Below, piece after piece: positions 50,101-64,000 of a stretch of DNA of 64,000 nucleotides. This DNA is from Flabesymbios commensalis (lineage: Eukaryota > Annelida > Polychaeta > Terebellida > Flabelligeridae). The notes under the pieces were generated by a model. That model saw only the letters and a program-made list of their open reading frames with translations. It did not search any database and was not told the origin of the DNA. How positions within the stretch are numbered: position 1 is the first letter of the stretch; each line of letters opens with the position of its first letter. The DNA is taken from contig OZ024903.1 in NCBI GenBank assembly GCA_964017125.1, forward strand, positions 110,195,135-110,259,134, in the 5' to 3' direction. The position numbers and the translations under genes were made by a program.

Positions 50101-53100
50101 ATATTATATACGGTCCTAGCAGCACGAGGGGTAATTATAAAGTCCAGCTGGAATCAAAAGATCATATCTGCCTAGGGCGATATATGGGGTTATTTCACTC
50201 ACTGAACTGTAAGCATGGAATCTGATTAAAAATCTCCTCTCTCGCTGCATGGAGATAATGTCATTATTACCTGATTTCAAACATTAATTCACAGTCGTTC
50301 TTCAAGCTGTAAATTGTGAACTTTATGTATAATGATTACCTCACTGGTGCTAGAGCAGTAGATGTTTGTTAAGACGTCAACTTGGGATTAAAAGATTGTA
50401 TCTTACACTTTACACAGTGGGATTTACAACCTTTCAATCTCTAGTTTACAAAATATTTTGTATGATATTATCATGAGATATATAATAGCTAAAATGTTGT
50501 GCGTAATTCTCTATAGAGCCAGAGAATAAATTGGACTTAGCCTTTTGACTCGAGACATGGAGTCCACTTTTCCTGTTTTCAAAAATTTATGTCCTGTCAT
50601 CTTGTGCGATTTATTTTCATAAAATGTTTGAAAGAAATAATGAGGTTGTCGGTTATGTATTAACACAAAGTGAACTGATATAGCCATTATTAGCCATTTT
50701 TTATAGTTTTTACGGCCACATCAAATGATAAGTTTTTTATGTTTTCTTCTAAACTAGACTGAATGATATTTACAATTTATAACATCTTTTGATTCAATGT
50801 TTTTTATTCTATGGTGCCAGAAAATACATGTGTTGCAATTTTAATTTGAAAAGGGTGCCATTTGCAACTGGTTAGAACTGAATGTCTGAAGCCAAAGGTC
50901 AGTCAGCTACTGCTTTTAGGTTCTGATGGCAGTGTATTGCCATAAAAGAATTCAAGCTGGAATTTATAGTGAGAAATGTATTTTACAAAATTTGTCAAAT
51001 AGCACAGATTTGAAAATATAGGTGGTTATAAATTCAATTTGCTCATTTTTATATTTAGCATTAACTATTATTCACTTGTCATTGATTTAAATAATTGATG
51101 ATTACAAAGCACAAAGCATCCCATTGGATGCAAAGGGTTGGTTAGGGACATAAACCCGTTGATGACTCAACGTTGGCCGACTGTCTACGACGCTAGACCA
51201 ACATTAAACCAGAATTGGGACAATGACTTGTGTTTGCTGCGACACTACTATTTTTTCATAGTACAATCTACCAAAAACTTGTTCTGACAGGAAGAATAAA
51301 ATAGAAGCTTAGCTCATAGATTATCTTTTAATGTTATCTCAGAGCATTAAATCAGCATTTGCCCCAAGACATTTTGAACTCTATTTTCTATGTACATGTC
51401 TTGTATTACACTGTTGTATTTTGAGGTAAGAATGACCATGTGAAAAATTATGCTGATATGTAACTTTGATTATAATTGTGAAAAGATCAATTCAATAACT
51501 AAAGTAAATACATTTTGGTCAATATGAATCAATTATTGCCTAAAAAATTGTATGTTGGTTTGGTATATCAAATAATTTCTGGCATGTTTGAAAAATTATT
51601 TAAACAAATTAAATGCTTCAGTGATTGTCTGTTGAGAGATGTGTCACGTGTATTTCACATTCAGATGGCAGACATTCGCGGACATTTCGCAGATACTACT
51701 TTTTAATGATAGTTATTTCTCCTGTTAGTTAATGTATTTGAGAACTTTTTGATAAATTCTTGTTATCGTTGTTTATTTGTGATAGAGTGTGATAACTTAA
51801 AAGTTACAAGTGCAATTTAGAGTGTTATCTTTTGTGATTAGTTGATTAGTTTAGGGTGTGACTGCATTACTCTCACGTGTACATTGATGTGTTTAAATGG
51901 GTGTGTCTGATAGATCGATACAGGATTGATATTATGTTTCTCAACATGTTTTAATTGTCTGTTTGATTAATAAAAAGAGATGTGTACAATATCACGCACA
52001 ATGTCACAAGTACGCCTATCACAATTCAGATGAAGATTAGACATTGTACTAAGCTAAGGACAGTTACATTTACTGACTACAAGTTATTCATTTTCTTGTT
52101 TTCAATCAGTAAAAAATGCTTATGGTTTACACACTTCAATTTTTTTTATAATACGACTTTTCTCATTCAATTGAAGCTGGCATTTTTTTCAAATTCATTT
52201 CAGATCTGTATTTTTGAGACATTTCACTCAACATTTCTGTTTTGAAATAGCAGTTTAAAAAGTAAGGCCTCATCAACACTTAAAGTGCTATGATAAAACA
52301 TCTTATTTGTCTAAGCTATAATTCCTGGCCCTATTTCACCAGATATTGTTCAGCATAATATGATATAATCCTCTGTCTGTAGATATTGTTGTGACAGCGT
52401 TTTATTATATCGTGACGAAAGTACAAACCTTGTACCTCCATGTGCTCGATATGAGGTTTTGAGAGTGTGGGTCATATATGTCTGGGTTATGGGACTTGTT
52501 GTAGTCATTTTGTGAAACACCGCTGACTATTTTATTGGCCGACCTCACGTTGTTTTCTGTGTTCATGATAAAGCCATGCTACTCGGGGATTTAAAGGTCG
52601 TATATGCACCTTCTTCAAGTGGTAGATACGACCTTTATTGTCCCACAGTTACTATATTTCACACTGTATACTTTGTATATACATGTACTATTTATTCAAT
52701 GAATATGTTAAGAATTAAAAAATGGAATGTATTACCTTTTCACAAGTGTTTTTTTATTTTATGGGAGAGAATGTACTGTGGTCATCTACGAGGCTGTTCT
52801 CTTGAGAAGTTAAGGTGCAAACCATTATAGTTATGCCATGCCACTTGGTCATGTGAGAAAATTTAAACGTTGTTCATTTTTTGTGCGATATGTGAAAATA
52901 CTGCACCTGTCCAATGAGTAAGGTGTTCGCCTAAAGGCTGTATTTTCCCATATCATACTCAAATGACCTGCGCTTGCATAGCATATAGAGTATTGTGGCA
53001 TGTTCGCTTCCAGACTGCCAGGCGTCAAATTTCGAATACTCTCAGTATTTTCAGGATCCCCTCCTCTGTCTGAACTGATATCAAAGCAAGTATTGTGCAA

Positions 53101-54686
53101 TAATTAAAGGCCCACCCGCATATATTGTTCTAGGAGAGGCCTTGATTAGAGTCACCTGGTGAATGCAGTCGTCTCTAGCCACCTATAGTGAATGGGGTGA
53201 GCTGTGAGGGGAGTTTTTTATATGTATAGTTTATTTTAATGTTTATGCTGTTTTAAGCCCTGAAAATACATGTATTTACATGAAAATGCTATTTCAGCTA
53301 AAGTTGATGCTGGCACTACAGCCAATTATCAGGACAAGGGCGTCCAGAAACAAATATGTTTCCCAATAGGGACTGTCGAGGCAGTAGAAAATCTGCTAGC
53401 AGAGTTTTTTACTAAGTGAAAATATCCCGTCAAATGCTGCAAAATTGGCCCTTAAACTATACCTAGGCCTATGCAATAATATATATTTTTAAATACTAAC
53501 TAATTGAAGCCCTATTATTCCACTGACCTGATGATGTAATAAGGAATGTTGGAGTAGACATGGCGATGACTGTCCCAGCCCGCCATGTGAGAGCCTGGGT
53601 GTACATTGCATATACTGAGAGGCCCTTGTACTGAGAAGGCGGTTTAATGTCGGGCCATCGTCTCAGACAGTCTGCCAACGTTAGGAATGTGATTTGGGCA
53701 TGCGCACATGTAATTATTATGTTTAATATTAAGAAGGTCCTTGTTTTCTTTGAAATTACGAGGTTTCAGTTTGATCTAGGCAGCTTATGAACCTTGTATA
53801 AATCATCTTGATGAGAATCAGTCATCGGCTGATGAGATTATAGACTTGGACAGCGACATGAGCAAATATTAAATATGTAGGAATATGAAAAAAATATGGG
53901 AATATGAATCCGCCCAGTGACAGCGATGCGGTCTGTGTCTGTACTGTGGTCATACTAGCAGACACGTGGGGAGGATGTACAACCAGAGATATTATAATAT
54001 AAACTGTCTCTGGTACAACATTAACATTTCCCACGTACCCTGCATGTGCACACAGGTCTCTGTCTGTACTGTGACCTTACCGTCAGTCACGTGAGGCAAG
54101 TTAGGGGATTCCCCCGCTCATTAGGCATATACAGCCGGCGTGTGCACACTGACGCTCCATGTGTGGTATCATCCAACATATGACAATTTGCACCCCAGTA
54201 GTCTATCTGCTCCTCCTGTCAAACATCAGGTTTATAATTGTATATTTAGCTGAAGAGGTCTGCCTATGCTCAGACAGGGGCCACATTCTTAATTAATTTT
54301 ATTTCTTGTGGAAATTGTAGAGAACTTTGATCTGACATGGCCTTTATTATCACATAGCATGTTGACCAGCAAACATCAGGAGACGTAACCCCAATGTTGA
54401 GCCACCCTCTGTGACGCCGGCCCAGCATTAAACATATACTGGGTCAACATCTGGTGCTTGCTGGGTGCCTACATGTCAATATGCGATTGAGTTAGTGATG
54501 ATACAATAGGCCTAAGCCCCACTTTGTCCAACATTTCAAATAATAATAATGCAGAGTTATTTCTTACCTGAAGTACATAATACATAGTATATATGCACAT
54601 AGTATATATACATAGTATATATGTCTACACAAAAAAAATGCAATTAGTAATTTGTAATCATTTATTCATAGGTCGATTTTATACTT

Positions 54687-54807
54687 CATTCATTCATTCA
54701 TTCATTCATTCATTCATTCATTCATTCATTCATTCATTCATTTATTAATTTATTTATTTATTAATTAATTAATTCATTCATTTATTTATTCATTCATTTA
54801 TCCATTC
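54687..54807. repeat. (CATT)n microsatellite, unit 5
   Basis: About 121 bp with a type B interruption pattern, close to that of unit 3. Confidence 0.95.
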
Positions 54808-55503
54808 ACCAGCTTGCTTGCGTAACTGATTTATTTATTACTTGCATTGTTTGTTGAAACTTTTCATTCATTTGAAGCTGCTAGCGCAATTTGCAGCTTT
54901 AAATGACAAAAATATTACATGGTACTATTTATGAAAAATAAGCATCTGTGAAAATAAATTATTTGATTCACTGAGGATCTCTCACAAACTATTTTATGGA
55001 TTTTTGTGGCATTTTATTCGGTGTGAAACTTGCTGAAAACCGTGTATATTCAGTGCCAGCAGCACTAGGTTTAACCCTTGTAGTGCTAGCACCCTTAATT
55101 ATAGCCTTTTTTAGACAAGATTCAACGTAAATAAGGTATAAAGCGCCATTAAAATGTCTTGTGATATCAAATAATTGATTTTTATGAATATCATTATTTT
55201 TCGTCTTTTAAAACTGGTAATTGCGTCAAAAGAGGAAAAATAATGATAGTTTCAAAGTAAATAAAGTGCCATTGAAATGTCTTGTGATAGATACTCTTAT
55301 CAAGTAATGGATTTTGGAGTATATTTTTCTGAATATAAATATTTTTCGTCACTTGAAGCTGGAAAATGCGTCAGCAATTTCCAGCTTCAAATGCCGAAAA
55401 AAATGTTACAAACAATTCAGCATCAGAAGGGTTTATTAGTATTTACTTTGTTTTGTCTGATATATATCTTGTGTATTATGTTGTCGCAATTATCTAAAAA
55501 ATT

Positions 55504-58500
55504 GATGTTGGCAGGAGTATCAATCAACGATTAAATTGGGGTTTAGTTCTACTTTTTACTTTATAACATTTTTCAACTTTGAAATCTTGCTGGATTTGCT
55601 AACCGCTGTCAAATGTGAGATGATTCAAATTATTTATTTAATTTTTTCAGAAAGAGCACAATGAGACGGTTTCCAAACTGAACTTTGTGCTAGCGCTGGT
55701 TGAGTGTGTGATTGAGCTGGCTCAGGCTAGGAGCAGTCCACTGTCTGAATCTCTGACCGGGCACCCGGGAGGAGGTCAGCGACGCCCTAGCTCTGACGAC
55801 ACCCGCTGTAACAACACGTTCACACTGCAGCCTGGTGGGTGGCTGAGTGACGGTCAGCGCAGGCTGGAGCAGATGGTTCTCTATGTACGAGCACTACAGC
55901 TTCTCTCATCCATGTTACAACTCGGACGTACTGAACTAAAAGCCGGAAGACTGTCACCCTCTGTATCTGTACAAGCAAGTAAGTAAAACCCTCTATCTCT
56001 GTATAAAAAAGTAAGTAAAAAATACATGGAATACAACCATCTCACTAGCATTATGGCAGTTAATTAGTGGGCTAGTTCAGTGGGTTAGAATTTCTGTCTG
56101 TGGTGTGGTATTTATTCATAATAAGCATGCTTCATTATGCATGATATGCATCTTTATTTCGATGTCAATTTTAAATACGTATTGTATTTTATGCCTATAT
56201 CATACATATGCTATGCTATCTGTTTCAGTTGTGAAAGACATGAACAGTTATTACCACCAGTGTTTGGCAGTTTGTAAAGTTTTATACAACAAATCATTAC
56301 CCAACAGTCCTCAACTCGACCCCAAGATGGCAGCCATCACCGCTGACAAACTCATCTACACTCACGCCATAGAAATGGTAAGATTTCAGCTGAATTGCAG
56401 AGATCACATTTGATGCAGGTTTTACAAATTTAATTTTTTTATATAGAGCTCCAAGGGTAGCGTTCTATCACCGAATCTTGATGCTCTCAAACATTTCTTG
56501 GTGGTCTTATTTTGGATGTCAAACAGCTGCGCTGGACTATGATATTATGAGAAAACGTCTATATCTATGGCTGATTGTAAACATATTTCACCTTTAAAAC
56601 CCTGTTAGATTTGATAAAGCTTTTGTGCTGCTGGAACCGTATACATACAGTCTCAAGCAAGAACTTAATCAAAAGAAATATCACTGATTTTGATCAAATA
56701 CTTTTGGTGGACGCTTAGTTAATCCAATATTGGGCATGTCTATTTTTCATAAATGTAAATATATTTTATAAATGACAAAAATAGACGCAAATAAAAGGTA
56801 TTGTTCCATTAGCGAGTCTTGATGAGCTCTCTCAGACATTTTTTGGTGGTCTTGTTTTCAGTGTCAAACAGCTGCTCTGGATGAGCTGTTTAGAAACCCG
56901 TCTGAATGTTTCCGGCGTTATCGCAGTGCACAGATCTTACTGCACAGCCTCGCCCAGCAGGCCGAAGACGACACCGATCGGACCATGCTCAACAAATGTT
57001 AGTATGCATTTCAACTCTGGCCTTACTTGTAATTCACATGGATTTATTTACGAAGTGACAAATGATGAACATTCCTTGGAATTGTTATTGATTTTACATT
57101 GGATGTATTTTTATATATTTTTTTTTAACTGAAAATTCAATTTAAAAATAAAAACCTGTATGGTTTGTCTTTCTCCCTTTTTCTTCTGAATTGAGTTTTT
57201 ATTACAGGATACTCTCAATTATTTGTTAAAATAATAACAGCTTTCAATTGAATAGGCTTTCCTAACATTTTTCCCTATTGTCTTCTAATTGGATATTCAT
57301 GATTTATTGCAAAAAAAAATCTTCTATTATTCTATTTTTTTTATTTTCAGATAAGGAATCGGTTGAAAGACGGCTGTATAACTTACACGAGCAAGGGTAC
57401 ATACAAGTGAATGTATCTGATAGTGTATGTAGTACCAGTACATGAACAAGGTCATACCATCATTAGATACAGCAATGGTACAGCATCATAAATACAGCAC
57501 TTTCACATCTGGTGTGTATGATTTAGAAAGCAGGAGGCTACAGAGCGGAGGTCAATCTGTGTGTCAATTTATGACCTCCGGTCTTTGTGATTTATAAATA
57601 TCCAGATGGTGCTGAGCGACAGTCATTCTGAAGTATTATACCAGTGTGATACATCATAGGTGTTGGAATTGGTCAGTAATGAACATACTCTGGTCGTAAG
57701 ATACAAACTGCTTCGGGAATCTATATTGATACTCTACTATTAAAAAAAAAGTGTAAGGTTTTCATCATTGAAGGTTGGTAATTGTATTGGCAGCTCCAGC
57801 TTTCAATGATGGAAAAATTATACACTAAAAACGTTAAGTTATATAGTACTGGTACGTGAACATGACACAAATGTATTGTAACATTAATGTGTTCTGATAC
57901 ATGCACCAAGACCGTACATCACAGTCACACAGTTTATTAGAGGAAAAATAATGCGTATTCTGGTAGTGCGACATTGGCTACATGATATTCATCATTACGC
58001 ATGCAGTTTATTGGTAGCTCTGATGTAATTTCACACGCTGATAGTATTCACTTGCTACATAATTTATAGAGGAACAGAAAAATGTGAGCTCACCTCAAAT
58101 AATAAATGGCTTTATAACAGCTTTTCCTCAATCTAAAGCACTTTCCAACTGTAAAGTTGTTGAACCCGGAGTTGCGCTAATGAAGTGAATACATAGAACA
58201 GAGAGAGAATAATCATACCTAGCCCTAAAAAGTTTCTGGTGTGTACATTTTCTTTCTGACAACAGTGGAATAAGAATGATACCTCATTGAGAGTGACCTC
58301 ACGTGAAGTTATCTTGCAAACATTTCAAGTGGATCTTTCCAGGGCAGTTGGTGATGCCTCGCAGAAGCCACTTACAGTAGCAGGATGGTCTTCATTTTCA
58401 TCTCTCAAATCATGGGCTGATATCTGTCAGCGCAACACAGTTCTTTGTGCATTAAGAATCATCCCTGTATTTATTTTGTTATGGCTATTGTTTTTTGTCT

Positions 58501-61500
58501 GCCTTGGAGTTGAAATGTCATGAGTTTTAGGTGATTCTCATGACCTTTCCACCTTTAGGGACATTTTAAAAAAGCTGACTTATGACTTAGTGTTTGAAAG
58601 TCAAACAGTTTTAGATTTTTTGTATTGTTTATTACCGTCGTCTATACACTTTTGTATAGTTCCGAGGCGGAGACTGATTTAAACTTTACTGATAAATTAT
58701 GTTCAAGGTTAAAAAAACTGTGCCTGCACAGCGACTGTTATCTGTGACTGCGTTGTCACAGCATTGTCTGGGATATTACTCGTAGAGTTTATACCAAGCT
58801 CTTGTAGCTGGTTATGGAACTTGCCAAAGCATTCCAGAATGGAGAATTGAAATGTGGTGAAAAACAGCAAAAACTGCTGAGTTTACAGCTCCTTCTGCTT
58901 CGGTGTGTAATTGGGTGTTTTAGTATAAGTGATGAAAATGTCATTGTTCAAAATAGAAAGTTATATTTGACATATCCCACGTCAACCTGCTTTCATTACT
59001 GATGATCTCTGCTCGATGGTAAATATAATGTTGTATAATGTTATTTAAATCAATCATTGTATCATCAGCATGTCACATAATCTGATATCTATCTTGTGTA
59101 TTATTTTGTCGCCATTATTGTGTTACTGTTTCCCAGCAGATACAAGATATTGACCCGATGTTGGCCCACTGTCAACAACCCTGTCTCAACATCAGGCCGA
59201 CATTTTGTTAATGTCTCATGCCTGAGACATTGACCCAATGTACACCACTTACGATGCTGGTCTAACATTAGGTCAACATTGGGTCAAGTTTCGTTATCGC
59301 CCATTTCATCTAGTGTAGCATCTAGTCTTCATATTGCCATGAATTACACAAACCAGTGACGGAGCTTGCCCTCTGAAAGGCAATTTTTCTTTTATTAGTA
59401 TTTGCTTTGTTTTGTCTTGTCACTTTGCTCTGTTTGTGATCTGTTATATTGTCATATCGGCGTTGCCTACAATCCTCTGAAACGCAACGTGTACTTTTAC
59501 CTTTTATGCTGCCCAATTGTTTGTTGATACTTTTCATTTATTCAAAGTTGGAAATGCTAGCATAATTTACAGCTTCAAATTACAAAAAAATTACTCATCA
59601 GTGAGAATTAATTATTTGATTAACTGAGCATCTATCAGAAATTATTTTATTGCTTTTTTTCGGACAAGACTAAAGTAAATGAAGTGCCATTGAAATAGAA
59701 ATAGATAATCTTATCAAATCATGGATTTTGGGAAGTGTCAATTTTTCTGAATATAATTTTTTTCACCATTTGAAGCTGGAAATGGCGTCTGGATTTCCCA
59801 CTGCAAAAGAGGAAAAACATGTTACAATCAATTTTTGCAGCAGAATGGTTTATAAGTATTTACTTTGTTTTGTCTTGTCAATTTGTTTCATTAGTGCTCT
59901 GTTATATTGTCAGGTCAGCCTCCGACCACAATCCCAAGATGCAATACCTCATGTTTGTGCCATAACATGGGACCCTGAGGAATCAAAGGGTTAAATGTAC
60001 CATTTTATAAAGTGGCAGATTTTACTTTCTAAAGATAAGATTTAATCGCCAACACCCTACAAAATGCAACCCGCCCCTCTCACAAAAAAATATTTATAAC
60101 ACTATAAAGGGTGGTCCGATTTAACAAACAAGTGTTGGTCACAACATATTTTCGTGTTCTGTACCCCTAACTGGTGAATAATATTATCATAGAGATATTT
60201 GTTTAACATTGTGATATATTACATATAAGGGTAACTTAAACATAAACATAGTCAATATACCGTCAACTTATTTATTATATCCAAACCAAATGGTGCATTT
60301 ATATTTAATTTTCATTCTTTTTGTTATCATCCCATCACCCAGATATTTTATGCAGAGTAACCCTTGTCATGCTGAATGCTCTGTTTTCTCAAATTCAAAG
60401 ACAATTTTAATTATTTTGAAGCTTGTTTGAAAACATATTATATACGGTCCTAGCAGCACGAGGGGTAATTATAAAGTCCAGCTGGAATCAAAAGATCATA
60501 TCTGCCTAGGGCGATATATGGGGTTATTTCACTCACTGAACTGTAAGCATGGAATCTGATTAAAAATCTCCTCTCTCGCTGCATGGAGATAATGTCATTA
60601 TTACCTGATTTCAAACATTAATTCACAGTCGTTCTTCAAGCTGTAAATTGTGAACTTTATGTATAATGATTACCTCACTGGTGCTAGAGCAGTAGATGTT
60701 TGTTAAGACGTCAACTTGGGATTAAAAGATTGTATCTTACACTTTACACAGTGGGATTTACAACCTTTCAATCTCTAGTTTACAAAATATTTTGTATGAT
60801 ATTATCATGAGATATATAATAGCTAAAATGTTGTGCGTAATTCTCTATAGAGCCAGAGAATAAATTGGACTTAGCCTTTTGACTCGAGACATGGAGTCCA
60901 CTTTTCCTGTTTTCAAAAATTTATGTCCTGTCATCTTGTGCGATTTATTTTCATAAAATGTTTGAAAGAAATAATGAGGTTGTCGGTTATGTATTAACAC
61001 AAAGTGAACTGATATAGCCATTATTAGCCATTTTTTATAGTTTTTACGGCCACATCAAATGATAAGTTTTTTATGTTTTCTTCTAAACTAGACTGAATGA
61101 TATTTACAATTTATAACATCTTTTGATTCAATGTTTTTTATTCTATGGTGCCAGAAAATACATGTGTTGCAATTTTAATTTGAAAAGGGTGCCATTTGCA
61201 ACTGGTTAGAACTGAATGTCTGAAGCCAAAGGTCAGTCAGCTACTGCTTTTAGGTTCTGATGGCAGTGTATTGCCATAAAAGAATTCAAGCTGGAATTTA
61301 TAGTGAGAAATGTATTTTACAAAATTTGTCAAATAGCACAGATTTGAAAATATAGGTGGTTATAAATTCAATTTGCTCATTTTTATATTTAGCATTAACT
61401 ATTATTCACTTGTCATTGATTTAAATAATTGATGATTACAAAGCACAAAGCATCCCATTGGATGCAAAGGGTTGGTTAGGGACATAAACCCGTTGATGAC

Positions 61501-64000
61501 TCAACGTTGGCCGACTGTCTACGACGCTAGACCAACATTAAACCAGAATTGGGACAATGACTTGTGTTTGCTGCGACACTACTATTTTTTCATAGTACAA
61601 TCTACCAAAAACTTGTTCTGACAGGAAGAATAAAATAGAAGCTTAGCTCATAGATTATCTTTTAATGTTATCTCAGAGCATTAAATCAGCATTTGCCCCA
61701 AGACATTTTGAACTCTATTTTCTATGTACATGTCTTGTATTACACTGTTGTATTTTGAGGTAAGAATGACCATGTGAAAAATTATGCTGATATGTAACTT
61801 TGATTATAATTGTGAAAAGATCAATTCAATAACTAAAGTAAATACATTTTGGTCAATATGAATCAATTATTGCCTAAAAAATTGTATGTTGGTTTGGTAT
61901 ATCAAATAATTTCTGGCATGTTTGAAAAATTATTTAAACAAATTAAATGCTTCAGTGATTGTCTGTTGAGAGATGTGTCACGTGTATTTCACATTCAGAT
62001 GGCAGACATTCGCGGACATTTCGCAGATACTACTTTTTAATGATAGTTATTTCTCCTGTTAGTTAATGTATTTGAGAACTTTTTGATAAATTCTTGTTAT
62101 CGTTGTTTATTTGTGATAGAGTGTGATAACTTAAAAGTTACAAGTGCAATTTAGAGTGTTATCTTTTGTGATTAGTTGATTAGTTTAGGGTGTGACTGCA
62201 TTACTCTCACGTGTACATTGATGTGTTTAAATGGGTGTGTCTGATAGATCGATACAGGATTGATATTATGTTTCTCAACATGTTTTAATTGTCTGTTTGA
62301 TTAATAAAAAGAGATGTGTACAATATCACGCACAATGTCACAAGTACGCCTATCACAATTCAGATGAAGATTAGACATTGTACTAAGCTAAGGACAGTTA
62401 CATTTACTGACTACAAGTTATTCATTTTCTTGTTTTCAATCAGTAAAAAATGCTTATGGTTTACACACTTCAATTTTTTTTATAATACGACTTTTCTCAT
62501 TCAATTGAAGCTGGCATTTTTTTCAAATTCATTTCAGATCTGTATTTTTGAGACATTTCACTCAACATTTCTGTTTTGAAATAGCAGTTTAAAAAGTAAG
62601 GCCTCATCAACACTTAAAGTGCTATGATAAAACATCTTATTTGTCTAAGCTATAATTCCTGGCCCTATTTCACCAGATATTGTTCAGCATAATATGATAT
62701 AATCCTCTGTCTGTAGATATTGTTGTGACAGCGTTTTATTATATCGTGACGAAAGTACAAACCTTGTACCTCCATGTGCTCGATATGAGGTTTTGAGAGT
62801 GTGGGTCATATATGTCTGGGTTATGGGACTTGTTGTAGTCATTTTGTGAAACACCGCTGACTATTTTATTGGCCGACCTCACGTTGTTTTCTGTGTTCAT
62901 GATAAAGCCATGCTACTCGGGGATTTAAAGGTCGTATATGCACCTTCTTCAAGTGGTAGATACGACCTTTATTGTCCCACAGTTACTATATTTCACACTG
63001 TATACTTTGTATATACATGTACTATTTATTCAATGAATATGTTAAGAATTAAAAAATGGAATGTATTACCTTTTCACAAGTGTTTTTTTATTTTATGGGA
63101 GAGAATGTACTGTGGTCATCTACGAGGCTGTTCTCTTGAGAAGTTAAGGTGCAAACCATTATAGTTATGCCATGCCACTTGGTCATGTGAGAAAATTTAA
63201 ACGTTGTTCATTTTTTGTGCGATATGTGAAAATACTGCACCTGTCCAATGAGTAAGGTGTTCGCCTAAAGGCTGTATTTTCCCATATCATACTCAAATGA
63301 CCTGCGCTTGCATAGCATATAGAGTATTGTGGCATGTTCGCTTCCAGACTGCCAGGCGTCAAATTTCGAATACTCTCAGTATTTTCAGGATCCCCTCCTC
63401 TGTCTGAACTGATATCAAAGCAAGTATTGTGCAATAATTAAAGGCCCACCCGCATATATTGTTCTAGGAGAGGCCTTGATTAGAGTCACCTGGTGAATGC
63501 AGTCGTCTCTAGCCACCTATAGTGAATGGGGTGAGCTGTGAGGGGAGTTTTTTATATGTATAGTTTATTTTAATGTTTATGCTGTTTTAAGCCCTGAAAA
63601 TACATGTATTTACATGAAAATGCTATTTCAGCTAAAGTTGATGCTGGCACTACAGCCAATTATCAGGACAAGGGCGTCCAGAAACAAATATGTTTCCCAA
63701 TAGGGACTGTCGAGGCAGTAGAAAATCTGCTAGCAGAGTTTTTTACTAAGTGAAAATATCCCGTCAAATGCTGCAAAATTGGCCCTTAAACTATACCTAG
63801 GCCTATGCAATAATATATATTTTTAAATACTAACTAATTGAAGCCCTATTATTCCACTGACCTGATGATGTAATAAGGAATGTTGGAGTAGACATGGCGA
63901 TGACTGTCCCAGCCCGCCATGTGAGAGCCTGGGTGTACATTGCATATACTGAGAGGCCCTTGTACTGAGAAGGCGGTTTAATGTCGGGCCATCGTCTCAG
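55504..64000. repeat. Tandem unit 6 (8,497 bp, cut by window end, type B)
   Basis: Cassette 6 is at 55651-57445; 57446-64000 is non-coding spacer matching units 4 and 5. Private differences include CTGACAAC for CTGCCAAC near 58257 and GTACAGCATC near 57479. The repeat is still in register at the last base, so the array continues beyond the window. Confidence 0.95.
55651..57445 (+). CDS. Duplicated ULK EAT cassette 6 (four exons, stop)
   Basis: Exons are 55651-55978, 56229-56377, 56862-56997 and 57351-57445. The peptide equals that of cassette 5. The last intron has a run ending AAATCTTC like cassettes 1-3, where cassettes 4 and 5 have AAACCTTC, so it is not a simple copy of its left neighbour. 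The unit containing it is cut off by the window end, and the sequence still follows the repeat at 64000. More cassettes may therefore follow to the right, or the gene's original 3' flank may lie there. Confidence 0.72.

Larger units (their letters stand above)
45170..55503. repeat. Tandem unit 5 (10,334 bp, type B)
   Basis: Cassette 5 is at 45317-47111; 47112-55503 has no recognised gene. It is nearly identical to unit 4. Private differences include a one-base loss near 49069 (ATTTGTTTG against ATTTGCTTTG). Confidence 0.95.

Noticed and set aside
3733-64000. Array considered as satellite DNA, rDNA or a CRISPR-like array
   Set aside because: Units are 10 kb, carry spliced kinase exons and contain no rRNA or spacer-repeat structure.

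Overview
The window is eukaryotic, AT-rich and intron-rich. It holds one recognisable protein-coding gene, the 3' half of a ULK1/ULK2 (Atg1-family) autophagy kinase gene on the + strand. The C-terminal EAT/tandem-MIT part has a vertebrate-like pattern (PPELAEETLME, ITADKLIYTHAIEM, QTAALDELF, YKESVERRL). The surroundings are full of small palindromic DNA elements and simple repeats. This suggests a non-vertebrate metazoan, probably a marine invertebrate, but I cannot name a species or phylum.

Layout: positions 1-3732 are single-copy. They hold three exons of the Ser/Pro-rich linker (1096-1263, 2741-2872, 3408-3613) and introns carrying a 384-bp TIR element with a perfect 5-bp target duplication and a large fold-back element. 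The kinase domain would lie upstream of the window.

From about 3733 to the right edge the DNA is a head-to-tail tandem array of a ~10.33-kb unit: five complete copies and a sixth cut by the window end. Unit starts are about 3733, 14070, 24501, 34828, 45170 and 55504. Each unit carries the last four ULK exons (328, 149, 136 and 95 bp; 235 codons plus stop) in its first ~2 kb. About 8.4 kb follows with no recognised gene: 3' UTR candidates, MITE-like elements, hairpins and a (CATT)n microsatellite.

All six exon sets keep the same splice phases (0, 1, 0, 1), AG/GT borders, open frame and stop. The single upstream exon ending at 3613 (phase 0) could in principle splice to any of them, so the locus is one kinase head followed by at least six candidate tails. 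The set at 3876-5666 is nearest and is the default C-terminus.

The array is a mosaic. Units 1 and 2 have one sequence type (A). From about 26.0 kb onward units are a second type (B), almost identical to each other, with a switch inside unit 3 just after its third cassette exon. The few coding differences among cassettes are as often amino-acid-changing as silent, so I see recent duplication and homogenisation rather than clear selection for different tails. A collapse or expansion artefact of assembly remains possible for the B units.
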